A stretch of DNA of 64,000 nt from Isoetes taiwanensis (GCA_021234155.1 JAJEKV010000018.1:15802180-15866179); one strand, 5' to 3'. Positions 9,915 to 20,938 are shown, counted from the stretch's first letter. Translations and numbers: made by a program. Notes: generated by a model not told the origin, from the letters alone.

Positions 9915-10774
9915 CAAGATCTTCAGTAAAAGGCATTCCATTTTGTTCTTCCCATTTTTATCTTCTTTTAGCCTTGTATATATTCACTTTCAAAAATATA
10001 ATTTGGTGTAATGGTTTCCCATTAATTTTGTTATTTTGCATTTCATAAGCTTTCTCGTTTTATTTCTGTGTCAGGCATGCCTCCGCGCTGCCGTGCGTCG
10101 GCAAACCTTCCACAGCAGAATTGAAACTAGAATGAAATTCTTGTATACATAATACGTTTGTTGCGCCTTTTTATTGAGTCCCATTTAATTAGTCTCCATG
10201 GACAATAAAAACCATTTAATTCAATTCAATTCAATAATATTTATTCACATCCTAAGGTTACGGAGCACCAAATGTACTTCTATTATCTTAAATCCTCTTA
10301 GTTCCTTGGTAGGGTGCTGCAAATTCTCCTTCCTTGGTAGATAGCGCAGTTGTATTGCGTGTGTTGTTCAACTTCACTTGTTTTCTTGAATGTCTCTATC
10401 CTTAGCCTATGTGAGCTAGTTTTATCAACCTAGTATATCAACCAACCATAATCACAAGCATGAGAAAACTAAAATTTAGATATGGAACTTAAAAATGTAT
10501 GCTCATAAACTAAAACCAACATTGCAAATATGTAAATATGCCATTTATTATCAGGCTTGAAAAAGATGCTCTGAAATGCAAAGAATCAATGTGCAAAAGT
10601 TTGATGCAAACAAATATACAGAACACTCTCAAATTTGCAATTCTGACCAAGTCAAAAGTTGGTCAATAACCCTGGCAGCAAGCAAATTTTTGCAGATGGA
10701 GCTATGGAGATCTTTTTACACTGGTCACTGACTCTGAAAGACCTACAGACTAGGTGCATCAGATTATTCCACTA
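9915..10774. other. Unassigned sequence up to the copia insertion site
   Basis: AT-rich with a short (TTCAA)n-like run near 10215. Parts resemble other places in the window: 'agcaagcaaatttttgcagatg' near 10677 recurs past the copia element at 16498, and 'ctgaccaagtcaa..ttggtcaat' near 10645 recurs at 19428. The copia element therefore probably landed in an older local repeat. Confidence 0.35.
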
Positions 10775-10779
10775 AAATC
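10775..10779. repeat. Target-site duplication, left (AAATC)
   Basis: AAATC directly precedes the 5' LTR and is repeated at 16431..16435 directly after the 3' LTR. Five base pairs is the normal size for copia integration. Confidence 0.95.
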
Positions 10780-11458
10780 TGTTGAGAATTGAGATCATGT
10801 GATATTTGTGGATGAATGTTGATGCTGTGTAGCAGAGGAGACTAACAGATAAGATCTTCATAGGTTAGCACGTTCTACAAGCAAGGGGATTAGGGACCAT
10901 ATTGTGGCTCCCCTTGTGTAAGCTGGGGTGTTGTGCATCTATTGAACTTAGTGTTGGCTATTCGAATGAAGTTGAATAATTAAAATTGAGATAAGGTTCA
11001 ATGGTTCATGGAGCCGAAATGTCAAGTGAAGCATGTGGGATAATTCGAGCAGAAGCTCTAACGACTATTCGGCCTGTGGGATATATGGGTGCAGTCGGAT
11101 TTGTAGGAAGGAAAGTCTATCCAGCTCCATAACCGCCGGATCAGCTATATACATAAGAAGACAGGATGATACAATGAGATACGGAGCTAGGTGTGTGCCG
11201 GAATGTACCACTGAAGATGTGGTCAGCGATGCTACAGTGAATCGATCAAAGCCCGAGCTACAGTAATTTTCAAAGAGACCATTACCTTGTAAACTTGTAC
11301 ACTAGAAATTCATGAATAGGATTTCTTTGCCTTGAGGGGGAAATTATGTCTATGGTTAAAACTTGAATAGCTCAAAGTTGTCTATGATAAAAGTTAATTG
11401 AATAACTTAAGGTCTTGGTTGAATCTTAAGTGGTCTAACAAGGTAAAGAAAATCAACA
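10780..11458 (+). repeat. Copia 5' LTR
   Basis: Starts TGTTGAGAATTG and ends AAAATCAACA, 679 bp. The five differences from the 3' LTR are G/C near 10838, C/T in 'gttggctattcg', C/G in 'ctaacgacta', A/T in 'gtaccactg' and A/G in 'acagtaattt'. The 77-codon frame inside both LTRs (11033..11266) is not part of gag-pol. Confidence 0.96.
11145..11155 (+). promoter_or_regulatory. Candidate LTR TATA box
   Basis: CTATATACATA is the best TATA-like word in the LTR, about 313 bp from the LTR end and repeated unchanged at 16127..16137. It would place the U3/R boundary shortly downstream. Confidence 0.45.
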
Positions 11459-11459
11459 G

Positions 11460-11471
11460 TGGTATCAGAGC
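11460..11471 (+). other. Primer-binding site (initiator Met tRNA type)
   Basis: TGGTATCAGAGC follows the 5' LTR after one base (G). This is the standard plant copia primer-binding word complementary to the 3' part of initiator methionine tRNA. Confidence 0.93.
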
Positions 11472-11486
11472 TCAGGTTTTATAATC

Positions 11487-14400
11487 ATGACAACAAGATT
11501 TGGAGCTAACTTGCTAAATTCAATTGAAGTCTTTAAAGGAGATGGAGGATTTCAAGTTTGGAAGGAAGGCATTAGGAGTGTGCTTGAATTCGAAAAACTG
11601 TGGTATCTAATCAGTGGCAGTCCAGTTGTAAGTGCAGGGACATCTAGCTCAGGTGGTTCAAGTCCTGCTGGTAGTTCTAATACTCAGTCTGAAGGTGGTT
11701 CAGGAACTGCAAGGGTGTCTCAGGCAGGGGGAACAGCTGCCAGCACTGAAGGTGAAGAAGTTAAAATTATGGAGGCTCAAGCTATAATTATGAGTAAAGT
11801 GGGAACTGCCTTGAAACTGAAACTTCAAGGCATGAAGCCTAAGGAAATGTGGGAGTATCTGGTTAAGCACTATGAGCAGAAGAGTTCTTCACAAATAGAC
11901 ATGTTGGAGAAAGAGTTAAGAAAAATGAAGCTTGTTGAAAAGGATGATCTAACTAATTTTCTGGAAAGATTTGATTCAATTATTGCAGATCTTGAGGGAG
12001 CTGGTAATATTTTAAATGAGCAGTATCAAATCTTGGCTTTAGCAAGGGCGGTGTCTCATAATAGTCATTTAGCAACCTTGCTCAGGAATATAGCAACTTC
12101 AAAAGAACATGCCATAAGGATGATACGCACTGAATTTGAACAATCCAGTGTTGCACAAGAGGAGGCAGAACAGTCTGCAGAAGTATTGTACACAGGTAAG
12201 GCAAAAAAATTTGGTTTTAAAAATTTTCCTAAAGGAAAGATAGGACCTTGCTATGTGTGCAACCAATATGGTCATTTAAAAAGTGAATGTCCTAGTAATA
12301 CTGAAAAAGAGCTGAGGTGTTTTAATTGTGAAGGGAAGGGTCACTTTGCTTTCAGTTGTTCCAGTCCAAAAAGAGGGAGAGGTCGAGGAAGAACTGGTAG
12401 CTACAGAGGTGGCAGAGGCAGGGGAAGGTTTAGAGGAGGATCAAGTGTCAACATAGTTGAGAAACATGAGAGTAGTGAAGGAGAACTTGAAGATGATACT
12501 ATCGAGGTAAGGAAATATTTAAATTGTAATGTTTCTGTATCTCAGAATGAAAATGATGAGCAGTTTGTTGTGATAGATTCAGGAGCAGAAAAAAGTGTGA
12601 TGTGTGACCTGCATTTGCTAAAAAATAAGGAGAAAAAGGAAGGATATGTCAAGCTGGGTGATGGAGGATTAAAGAAAATTGAAGATGCTGGTGTTTTGGA
12701 ATTATTTGATCTAAATGGAAAAGTGATCAAGTTAAGAGATGTTTTGTGTGTACCTGGACTTGTGAGAAATCTTATTTCTGTATGTCAATTAGTGGATCTA
12801 GGGTATAAAGTGTTGTTTGAACAACTTCAATGTAAAGTTTTCTTAAATGGTGAATTGAAGTTTATTGGTAAACGAGTTGGGAATTTGTTTGGATTGAATG
12901 TGGAATCTTTTCATGAAGTTAATCTCATTGAATATCCTGATGTAAAACTATGGCATAACAGACTGGGCCATGTAAATTCTGCAATAATTATAGCATTGGA
13001 GAAAAAAGGATTCATCTCAGCAAAATTAGAAAAGGAAGGGAAATTCTTATGTGGAGGATGTCAACTTGGAAAACAAGCAAGGTTGTCATTTAAAAGGTCC
13101 AAGAAAAGAGCAAAGGGTATTTTAGATTTGATACACCCGGATTTATGTGGACCCATTAATGTCACTAGCTTGAGTGGATATAGGTATTTTATGAGCTTTA
13201 TTGATGATTTCAGCAGAAAGACCAAATGTTATATTCTTAAGACAAAAGATCAAGCTAGTGAGGCTTTAAAATTATTTGCTGCTGAGACTGAACTGGAAAC
13301 TGGGAGGAAAATAAAATGTATACGGTCAGATAGGGGTGGAGAGTATATCTCTGGGGAATTTAAAGAATTTTGTGCAAATAAGGGAATCAGGAGACAACTA
13401 ACATGCAGATATTCTCCACAGCAGAATGTGAGGTCCATGTTGAAGTATTCTGGTTTACCAAACTTCTTATGGGATGAAGCCTTGAAGATAGCAGTCTATA
13501 TTCAGAATTTGTTACCATCCTCCAGCATAAAAGGTGCTATTCCAGAGATGCTATGGTCAGGTAAGTCTCCATCATATGATAATTTAAAAGCATATGGTTG
13601 TTTGTGCTTTGTACATGTTCCTGAGGAGTTAAGAAAAAAATTAGATGACCGGGCATATATAGCCTATCTGGTTGGATATGATTTAAACTCAAAGGCCTTC
13701 AGACTATATGATCCTGCAAGAAGAAAAATCTTAATAAGTCGAGATGTCATCTTTAATGAAAGGGAGTTCTACAGAAAACTTCCTAAAATAAATTCAGAAG
13801 ATTCAATTGAAAGTAAGGTAGCTGATACAGTTGAAGAATTAAAACAACAAATGACTAGTGAAGAAGCAAAAACTGAAGGATTTGAGCAAATATGTGTAAG
13901 TGATTCAGATAATGAATCAGAGGTGGCATCAGATAATTTTATGGAACCAGCAATAGAACATGAATCTGAAGGGGTAAATACACATCAGGAGACAGACATG
14001 GCTAGTCCTATTAAAATAAAAAGAAAACCAAAAAGGACAGAGGCTCAAATTCTAGCAGATGAAGCCAAATGTAAGTTGGAGTTACATGGCAGAACAGAAG
14101 GTGGAAGAAGCAAAAGGCTGAGATCTGATGTAGGAGAAATTAACACCTTGTTTGATATTCTTATTCTTGAAACAGATAAAACTCCTCAAAATTATGCTGA
14201 AGCTATTCTAGACTGCAATGCAACAAGCTGGCTTAATGCAATGAAAGAAGAAATGGGATCTTTTAGAAGAACAAACACATACACAGTGGTAGACACTCCT
14301 GGAAATAAGAATGTAGTGGGCAGCAAATGGATATTTCGTATAAAACCAGGAATTGATAAGAAAACAAAAAAGTTTAAGGCTAGACTTGTAGCACAAGGAT

Positions 14401-15704
14401 TTACACAAAAAAGAGGTGAGGATTTTGATGAGACTTTCTCACCTTTGGTAAAAATAAATAGTTTGAGAATGCTATTAGCCATTGCAAATGCCTGTGATTT
14501 TGAGTTACACCATATGGATGTAAGTACAGCATTTTTGAATGCTAAGCTAGAAGAAGAAATATATCTCAGACCTGCTCCTGGTTTTGAAGAAGAAGAGGGA
14601 AAGGTTTGGAAGCTGAATAGAGCAGTTTATGGTCTTAGACAATCTCCCAGAGAATGGTATAAGTGTATGGACGGATATTTATTAGAACAAGGTTTTGAAA
14701 AGCTTAATAATGATGGAAACATTTACAGGTTTACCATGGGAGGTAAATGGTGTATAATTGCTCTATATGTTGATGACAACATCATGGTATCAAATGACAA
14801 GGAAGTATTGAGTCATTGTAAAAATATTTTAAAGAAACGGTTTCAAATGAGTGATCTTGGGGAACTAAAAAGGTTTTTGGGTATTGATGTACACAGAGAT
14901 AGAAAAAACAGAAGGTTGGCATTAAGTCAGCAAGGACATATTGAAAATATGCTCAGGAAATTTCATATGGAAGAATGCCATGAAGCAAGTACTCCTATAG
15001 TTCCAGGTCATAAAATATCTGCAGAGATGAGTCCAAGAAATGAATGTGAAGCAAAGCAAATGGAGAGGATACCATACAGAAGTTTAATTGGTTGTTTATC
15101 ATATGTAGCTAACTGCACTAGACCTGATATTGCTTTTGCAGTTAATATTTTGAGTAGGTATAACAACAAGCCAGGAAGAGCACATTGGAATGCAGCAAAA
15201 CGAGTGTTGAAATATTTGAAGGGTACAATTCATTTTGGTATTTTATTTAATGAAGCTGACCTGCAGCTACAAGCTTTCTATGATGCTGACTGGGGAGGGG
15301 ATTTAGATAAAAGAAAGTCAACCTCAGGATATATCATTCTATTAGGTGGTGCTCCAGTGGCTTGGAAATGTAAAAAACAGGGAAGTATTGCACTATCTAG
15401 TGCAGAAGCTGAGTATAATTCAGCAGCCTTGCTGACTAAAGAAGTGATTTGGGAAAGGAGACTTATGACAGAATTAGGCTTTGATCAAATAGGACCAACT
15501 ATTATTTATTGTGACAATACAAGTTGTATTGCCATGACAAAAAACCCTATTTTACATGAAAGGTCAAAGCATATTGACATGGAGGTTCACTTTATCAGAG
15601 ATATGGTAAAGAAAAATCAAGTTCATTTGACATATATTAGCACTACAGATCAAAGGGCAGACATTCTCACTAAAGCCTTACCAACATCCAGGTTTCAGAA
15701 TTAA
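11487..15704 (+). CDS. Copia gag-pol polyprotein with integrase catalytic-Glu deletion
   Basis: A 1405-residue polyprotein beginning at the first ATG after the primer site. Domains: gag-like N terminus; two CCHC zinc knuckles (C255-x2-C-x4-H-x4-C and C278); an Arg/Gly-rich stretch; aspartic protease D364-S-G-A; integrase with HHCC zinc finger (LWHNRLGH...CGGC) and catalytic D552 (HPDLCGP) and D615 (RSDRGGEY); RT with YVDD at 1094-1097; RNase H with DADW, SSAEAEY and CDN. After YSPQQN (residues 642-647) the sequence jumps to VRSMLKYSGLPNFLW: the roughly 14-residue conserved segment carrying the third catalytic acid of the DDE triad is absent, without a frame change. RT, RNase H and protease look intact, so it could make cDNA but its own integrase should be inactive. 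No other stop or frameshift. Confidence 0.95.
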   Translation: MTTRFGANLLNSIEVFKGDGGFQVWKEGIRSVLEFEKLWYLISGSPVVSAGTSSSGGSSPAGSSNTQSEGGSGTARVSQAGGTAASTEGEEVKIMEAQAIIMSKVGTALKLKLQGMKPKEMWEYLVKHYEQKSSSQIDMLEKELRKMKLVEKDDLTNFLERFDSIIADLEGAGNILNEQYQILALARAVSHNSHLATLLRNIATSKEHAIRMIRTEFEQSSVAQEEAEQSAEVLYTGKAKKFGFKNFPKGKIGPCYVCNQYGHLKSECPSNTEKELRCFNCEGKGHFAFSCSSPKRGRGRGRTGSYRGGRGRGRFRGGSSVNIVEKHESSEGELEDDTIEVRKYLNCNVSVSQNENDEQFVVIDSGAEKSVMCDLHLLKNKEKKEGYVKLGDGGLKKIEDAGVLELFDLNGKVIKLRDVLCVPGLVRNLISVCQLVDLGYKVLFEQLQCKVFLNGELKFIGKRVGNLFGLNVESFHEVNLIEYPDVKLWHNRLGHVNSAIIIALEKKGFISAKLEKEGKFLCGGCQLGKQARLSFKRSKKRAKGILDLIHPDLCGPINVTSLSGYRYFMSFIDDFSRKTKCYILKTKDQASEALKLFAAETELETGRKIKCIRSDRGGEYISGEFKEFCANKGIRRQLTCRYSPQQNVRSMLKYSGLPNFLWDEALKIAVYIQNLLPSSSIKGAIPEMLWSGKSPSYDNLKAYGCLCFVHVPEELRKKLDDRAYIAYLVGYDLNSKAFRLYDPARRKILISRDVIFNEREFYRKLPKINSEDSIESKVADTVEELKQQMTSEEAKTEGFEQICVSDSDNESEVASDNFMEPAIEHESEGVNTHQETDMASPIKIKRKPKRTEAQILADEAKCKLELHGRTEGGRSKRLRSDVGEINTLFDILILETDKTPQNYAEAILDCNATSWLNAMKEEMGSFRRTNTYTVVDTPGNKNVVGSKWIFRIKPGIDKKTKKFKARLVAQGFTQKRGEDFDETFSPLVKINSLRMLLAIANACDFELHHMDVSTAFLNAKLEEEIYLRPAPGFEEEEGKVWKLNRAVYGLRQSPREWYKCMDGYLLEQGFEKLNNDGNIYRFTMGGKWCIIALYVDDNIMVSNDKEVLSHCKNILKKRFQMSDLGELKRFLGIDVHRDRKNRRLALSQQGHIENMLRKFHMEECHEASTPIVPGHKISAEMSPRNECEAKQMERIPYRSLIGCLSYVANCTRPDIAFAVNILSRYNNKPGRAHWNAAKRVLKYLKGTIHFGILFNEADLQLQAFYDADWGGDLDKRKSTSGYIILLGGAPVAWKCKKQGSIALSSAEAEYNSAALLTKEVIWERRLMTELGFDQIGPTIIYCDNTSCIAMTKNPILHERSKHIDMEVHFIRDMVKKNQVHLTYISTTDQRADILTKALPTSRFQN

Positions 15705-15741
15705 GAGCATTATTAGAATGTAATGATGTGAAATATCACAT

Positions 15742-15751
15742 GAAGGGGGAA
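15742..15751 (+). other. Polypurine tract
   Basis: GAAGGGGGAA directly abuts the 3' LTR, the expected plus-strand primer. A small inverted repeat (gtgaaatatcac, 15728-15739) lies immediately before it. Confidence 0.9.
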
Positions 15752-16430
15752 TGTTGAGAATTGAGATCATGTGATATTTGTGGATGAATGTTGATGCTGT
15801 GTAGCAGAGCAGACTAACAGATAAGATCTTCATAGGTTAGCACGTTCTACAAGCAAGGGGATTAGGGACCATATTGTGGCTCCCCTTGTGTAAGCTGGGG
15901 TGTTGTGCATCTATTGAACTTAGTGTTGGTTATTCGAATGAAGTTGAATAATTAAAATTGAGATAAGGTTCAATGGTTCATGGAGCCGAAATGTCAAGTG
16001 AAGCATGTGGGATAATTCGAGCAGAAGCTCTAAGGACTATTCGGCCTGTGGGATATATGGGTGCAGTCGGATTTGTAGGAAGGAAAGTCTATCCAGCTCC
16101 ATAACCGCCGGATCAGCTATATACATAAGAAGACAGGATGATACAATGAGATACGGAGCTAGGTGTGTGCCGGAATGTACCTCTGAAGATGTGGTCAGCG
16201 ATGCTACAGTGAATCGATCAAAGCCCGAGCTACAGTGATTTTCAAAGAGACCATTACCTTGTAAACTTGTACACTAGAAATTCATGAATAGGATTTCTTT
16301 GCCTTGAGGGGGAAATTATGTCTATGGTTAAAACTTGAATAGCTCAAAGTTGTCTATGATAAAAGTTAATTGAATAACTTAAGGTCTTGGTTGAATCTTA
16401 AGTGGTCTAACAAGGTAAAGAAAATCAACA
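15752..16430 (+). repeat. Copia 3' LTR
   Basis: 679 bp, same length and ends as the 5' LTR, five substitutions apart. Followed by AAATC. Confidence 0.96.
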
Positions 16431-16435
16431 AAATC
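16431..16435. repeat. Target-site duplication, right (AAATC)
   Basis: Matches 10775..10779 exactly. Confidence 0.95.
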
Positions 16436-16756
16436 ATACAGTCATGCTCTAAAAAATCGATTTTGGATCTGACAGACTGTCACGCTCAAGAAAGCAGCAA
16501 GCAAGTTTTTGCAGATGCTATGAACTACAACTTTTTTGATTTCTGAAAGTTTATACTCTCACATGCTTGCAAGTGATGTGCATTAGGTCTTTTCAAGAAA
16601 GATGATGCTAATATGCTCTGAGGAATGATTTTAGACAATGAATAGCTAATAAAGTGGTGCTAGTTGGAAACTCAGAGACTTTTTAGTTTTTTGAATCAAA
16701 TCTTGAATGTCTTTTATTTGGAATATGGTAGGCTATATGGAGAACACGTGCTCGGA
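16436..16756. other. Unassigned sequence between copia and tandem repeat
   Basis: Continuation of the copia target region; shares the 'agcaagcaa.tttttgcagatg' word with 10677. No ORF or terminus. Confidence 0.3.
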
Positions 16757-19310
16757 TGATCCCGCCTCCTGGGATCCGGACTCTCACCTCTTGTAAGGCA
16801 GCCGTGCAAGGTCCTGGCCTTGTTTGACTTGGGGAAGGGTGCCAGCTCGGTTGCCTCACAACGGGCTGCCCTGACCGTTCTAATGCTAAACTTTCTCCAA
16901 AAATTCCGAAAATTGGGCTGTGTGCTGGTGATGAATTAGGAATCCAGCTGACAAAAAATCAGAATTTAATTTTGTACAATGCATTTATGAATGTCTTGCC
17001 ACTGCAAAAGTGCCCCCCCCGACTTCTAATTGCCACATCGGGAGGCGGACAGATCCAAACTTCGTTCCATCAGTTCCCCTTGCTCCGCGTTCTCAATTAT
17101 AGCTTCTTGGCCACGTCTCAACTGCAACAGACTAAAATTCGGCACCCAAATAAATGCAAACCCTTCTAGAACCTGACAACTCACAAGGTTTACATTTCGG
17201 AGGCCCTCTCCTTGTCAGATTCGGCCGGGACCTTGCGCCATGTCTTGACTAGAGGGGGGTGTTGGCGCCAGAGCACGGACCCTAAAACCCCCTCGGAAGC
17301 TGCTTGCCCCAAACGTCCTCTCACCAAGGCCCTGGGGACGGACGTGCAATGTTCCCTCTACGGAACCGTGATTTGGCTCTGCCAATGGGCTCAAAACATC
17401 GACATTGCCCTGGGGACCAAGTTCCGTGGCTAGAAGACCACCTTTCCTCCAAGAAGCGCCAAAGTACCTCATGTCCAGCACACTCGTAGTCAATTGGCCT
17501 AGGATGTGGATGCCGAATACTGACGTGTAGGGCATAAGTGTTTTTTTCTTTTGCAAAACTGACCTTGTAACTTGCTCATTAGGGTAATTTCGTCATTCCG
17601 GACGACTTGGGGAAGTCGAATTGCCATTCTGGAGCCTCCGCAGTGCCCGAACGACAAAACACTCTGGTTTCTACACGGTCGCCTACAGGACGCTTCGCGG
17701 TTTGATAAGTTCTTCCGGACCGATCTTGGAATCTTTTGGACCTTCCCGAAGAAGGGCCCTTGAACGGAGGATTCAAGGGTCGGATAGGGGAATGGGCTCC
17801 GGATGGGTGGTCATTAGCGTACGCCCCACCGTGGGTGCGCTGCCAGGAAAGGCTGCCCCGGAAACTTTTTTAGATCCCGCCTCCCTGGGTCTGGACTCTC
17901 CCCTCTTGTGAGGCAGCTGTGCAAGGTCCTGGCCTTCTTTGATTTGTGGAAGGGTGCCAGCTCGGTTGCCCCACAACAGGCTGCCCTGACCGTTCTAATG
18001 CTAAGCCTTTGATCTAGGCCTTCTCCAAAAATTCGTACAATGCATTAATTACGAATTAATCAATGTCTTGCCACTGCAAAAGCACCCCCCAACTTCTAAT
18101 TGCCACATCGGGAGGAGGACAGGTCCAAACTCTATTCCGCCAGTTCCCTTTGCTCCGAGTTCTCAACTGCAGCTTCTCGGCCATGTCCCAACTACAACAG
18201 ACCAAAACTCGGCCCCCAAAATGCAAACCCTTCTAGAACCTGGCAACTCACAAGGTTTACGTTTCGGAGGCCCTCTCCTTGTCCTGGTCGCCCGACCTTG
18301 CGGTGTCTTGGCGTGGGGTTGGCCTTGAGAGCATGGACTCTAGAACCCCCCCGGAAGCTGCTTGCTTCAAAAGTCCTCTCCCGAAGGCCCTGGTGACGGA
18401 CGGGCAATGTCCCCTCTCTGGAACCGTGATTTGGCTCTGCCAATGGACTTAGAACGTTGACATTGCCTTGGGGACCAAGTCCCATGGCCAGAAGACCACC
18501 CCTCCTCCAAGAAGCACCAAAGTAGCTCATGTCTAGCACACTCGTAGTCAATTGGCCTAGGATGTGGATGTCGAATACTGTCGTGTAGGGCGTAAGTGTT
18601 TTTTTCTTTTGCAAAACTGACCTTGTAACTTGCTCACTAGGGTAATTTTCGTCATTCTATACGACTTGGCAAAGTCGAATTGCCATTCCGGAGCCTCCGC
18701 GGTGCCCGAACAACAAAACACTTTGGTTTCTACACGGTCGCCCTCAGAACGCTCCGCGATTTGATAAGTTACCCCGGAGCGATCTTGGAATCTTTTGGAC
18801 CTTCCCCAAAAAAGGCCTTTGAACGGAGGATTCAACGTTTAGATAGGGGAACCAAGCCCTGAGACGGTGGTCATTAGCGTACGACCCACCCTGGGAGCGC
18901 TGCCAAGAAGCTGCCTCGGGAACTTTTTTGGATCCCACCTCCTGGGGTCTGGACTCTCCCCTATTGTGAGGCAGCCGTGCAAGGTCCTGGCCTTGTTTGA
19001 CTTGTGAAAGGGTGCCAGCTCGTGCCCCACAATGGGCTGCCCCGACTGTTCTAATGCTAAGCCTTTGATCTAGACCTTCTCCAAAAATTTTGAAAGTTGG
19101 GCTGTGTGCTGGTGATGTAGGAATCCAGCTGACAAAAAATTAGAATTTAATTTCGTACAATGCATTAATTACGAATTTATGAATGTCTTGCCTTTGCAAA
19201 AGCGCCCCCCGAATTCTAATTGCCACATCGGGAGGAGGACAGGTCCAAACTCCTTTCCGTCAGTTCCTCTTGCTCTGTGTTCTCAGCTGCAGCTTATCGA
19301 CCACGATATA
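16757..19310. repeat. GC-rich tandem repeat, about 1.06-1.12 kb unit, 2.3 copies
   Basis: The word 'gatccc.cctcc' begins at 16758, 17873 and 18931 (periods 1115 and 1058 bp). Each unit holds the same ordered landmarks: 'gtgcaaggtcctggcc', 'gggtgccagctcg', 'gaatgtcttgcc..tgcaaaag', 'ttctaattgccacatcgggag', 'cttctagaacctg.caactcac', 'aatggg/gact..aaaac.t.gacattgcc', 'gtcaattggcctaggatgtgg', and 'gaccttgtaacttgctca'. The third unit stops near 19310. Units are clearly richer in GC than the flanks. Many short overlapping frames occur on both strands, but none is maintained in all units and I recognise no protein, so I treat it as noncoding. Confidence 0.85.
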
Positions 19311-20119
19311 AACCAAATAGATTTTGAGCATGATTCTTGCTTCCATGGCTGCATAAGACCTATGAGTATCTTGGGACAAAAGTCAGTGAGATTCTGATAA
19401 GGGCAGATATATCAAAGAAACACTCCTGACCAAGTCAATTTTTGGTCAATGAGAGCTAAATTTCAAAACTCGATGCTGGTTCTTTCTTTTTGGGATTTAA
19501 TGCTTTTGCCTCCCAAAAATGTCTGCACACAATATTCCTTGATGGTCTTTGTAGGAAGAGATCTACTTTTTTTTTTTTTGAATTTTAGGATAGCTGACTG
19601 TGACAAAGTATGAACAGAAGCGAAAATATGCTTTTGCTAGAAAGAATGAATGCACTTCTTGCTTTTTTATGCGATGTTCATGCATGCTATGACCGACAGA
19701 CTCATGCATGCTATGAGTTTGTCGTGTCTTTTCCACCAATTGCTAATCACTGTTGAGCTAAGAGTAGATTTATGCTTCAATGACCCTAAATATAAGCTCA
19801 GATCTGTAGTGATGGATCAAGCAAATATTCTGGATAAGAGACACTTGTATTCTAGATGCCCAATTGCAATGCTAGAACTGCTCTATCCTTCAGAATGAAA
19901 TGCAACGGGATAATAATGCAAGCGCAATAATTCTGTCACTAGATTGATAAGGAATACTCATAATTTTAATAACAAGGCTCAGATTTTCATTTGAATCAGG
20001 TACACACAGGCAAATAATAACAATCCCAAGTTCTAAGTCTTGGGCACAGCACAGGATCAAATAGGTATACACTCAAGGAATTTGCACGAACTGGAAAGCA
20101 GAATCAAGCTCCAAAGTTG
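19311..20119. other. Unassigned sequence
   Basis: AT-rich, with a T-run at 19568-19580 and short frames (19650-19898 plus) without motifs. 'ctgaccaagtcaa' near 19428 echoes 10645. Confidence 0.3.
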
Positions 20120-20645
20120 CAAGCCGGTCCTTCTTCAAGGTAATCAATCCCTTTTTCACCTCAAAGCCCTCCAATTTTCTCTGAGCACAAAAGCCCCTTT
20201 CTAAGATTCCCCTGTTCTGTCTGATTCTTGGCTAATTCGGATCGATTCTCTGTCCTTTAGCTTCTGAGATGCTTTCTTGGTGTGATGCAAGACAATTCAG
20301 CCTCTTAAGGTCATGATTGAGTTCTTGTTGCCAGCTAATTAGCCGAATCTTGGCATTAAAAGAGCATTAGGGTTCTTGGCAGTTCAGAAACAATATCCCA
20401 CAGGCCAAAATCGATCGGGAGGCTCCAGGTATATAAGAAATAACAAATCTATTATTAATAAGATTTACATGTAATATCCACGTGGGCCTCGGTACCTCCA
20501 CCGCCCCACATGCCCAGATATTCCACGTGGCACGGGGAGATTGGCTAGGAAAGAAAATAGTCTTGGGGGGGGGATAGGAATTTTTTTTGCAATATGGGAT
20601 AAGGCACGCTAAGGCACGATTACCAAGTCACTGTTTTTTTTTTCT
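20120..20645. repeat. Dispersed noncoding repeat R1, copy 2
   Basis: Homologue of 1890..2405 in the same orientation, with the ordered landmarks given there. It ends in a T/C-rich tract (20632-20668) which may be the reversed poly(A) tail of a minus-strand insertion. Confidence 0.55.
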
Positions 20646-20938
20646 TTTTTTTTTTCTTTTTTTTTTTAAAGGACGACAAGCTTTATTCACCAAGTAAGAA
20701 CTAGAGCAACATAAAATGCAAAGACAGGATTATAACCCTAGTGGACAAACTGATCCAACTGAGCACAACCACCTGCCTATGCAAAAGAATGAATCTGAAG
20801 GTAAGTATGCCAGAAGAACAATTGTAAGCCATAACAATTTTATTTGAAAATTATAGCTGTGAGACAAGAGAATGACTCGGCCGACCCGGTGGCGGCCACG
20901 CCACGGCCGACCAAGATGTCGGGCCCGGGTTAGACCCG

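Larger units (their letters stand above)
10780..16430 (+). mobile_element. Complete Ty1/copia LTR retrotransposon
   Basis: A 5651-bp element bounded by two 679-bp LTRs with TG...CA ends and flanked by AAATC duplications. It holds a primer-binding site, one uninterrupted gag-pol ORF in copia order (gag, protease, integrase, RT, RNase H) and a polypurine tract. By eye the LTRs differ at five positions of 679 (99.3% identical), so the insertion is recent on a plant timescale. The one visible defect is an in-frame loss in integrase at the ORF position of residues 647-649. I do not assign a copia lineage. Confidence 0.96.

Noticed and set aside
11033-11266. 77-codon ORF repeated at 16005..16238
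   Set aside because: It lies wholly inside the LTRs, is duplicated only because LTRs are duplicated, and lacks any motif.
17212-18835. Numerous 60-140 codon ORFs in the GC-rich tandem repeat
   Set aside because: GC-rich DNA has few stops; frames overlap on both strands and are not kept from unit to unit.
16757-19310. Ribosomal DNA spacer or telomeric satellite
   Set aside because: No rRNA-like sequence, no telomere-type short repeats, and the unit does not resemble any rDNA spacer landmark I know.
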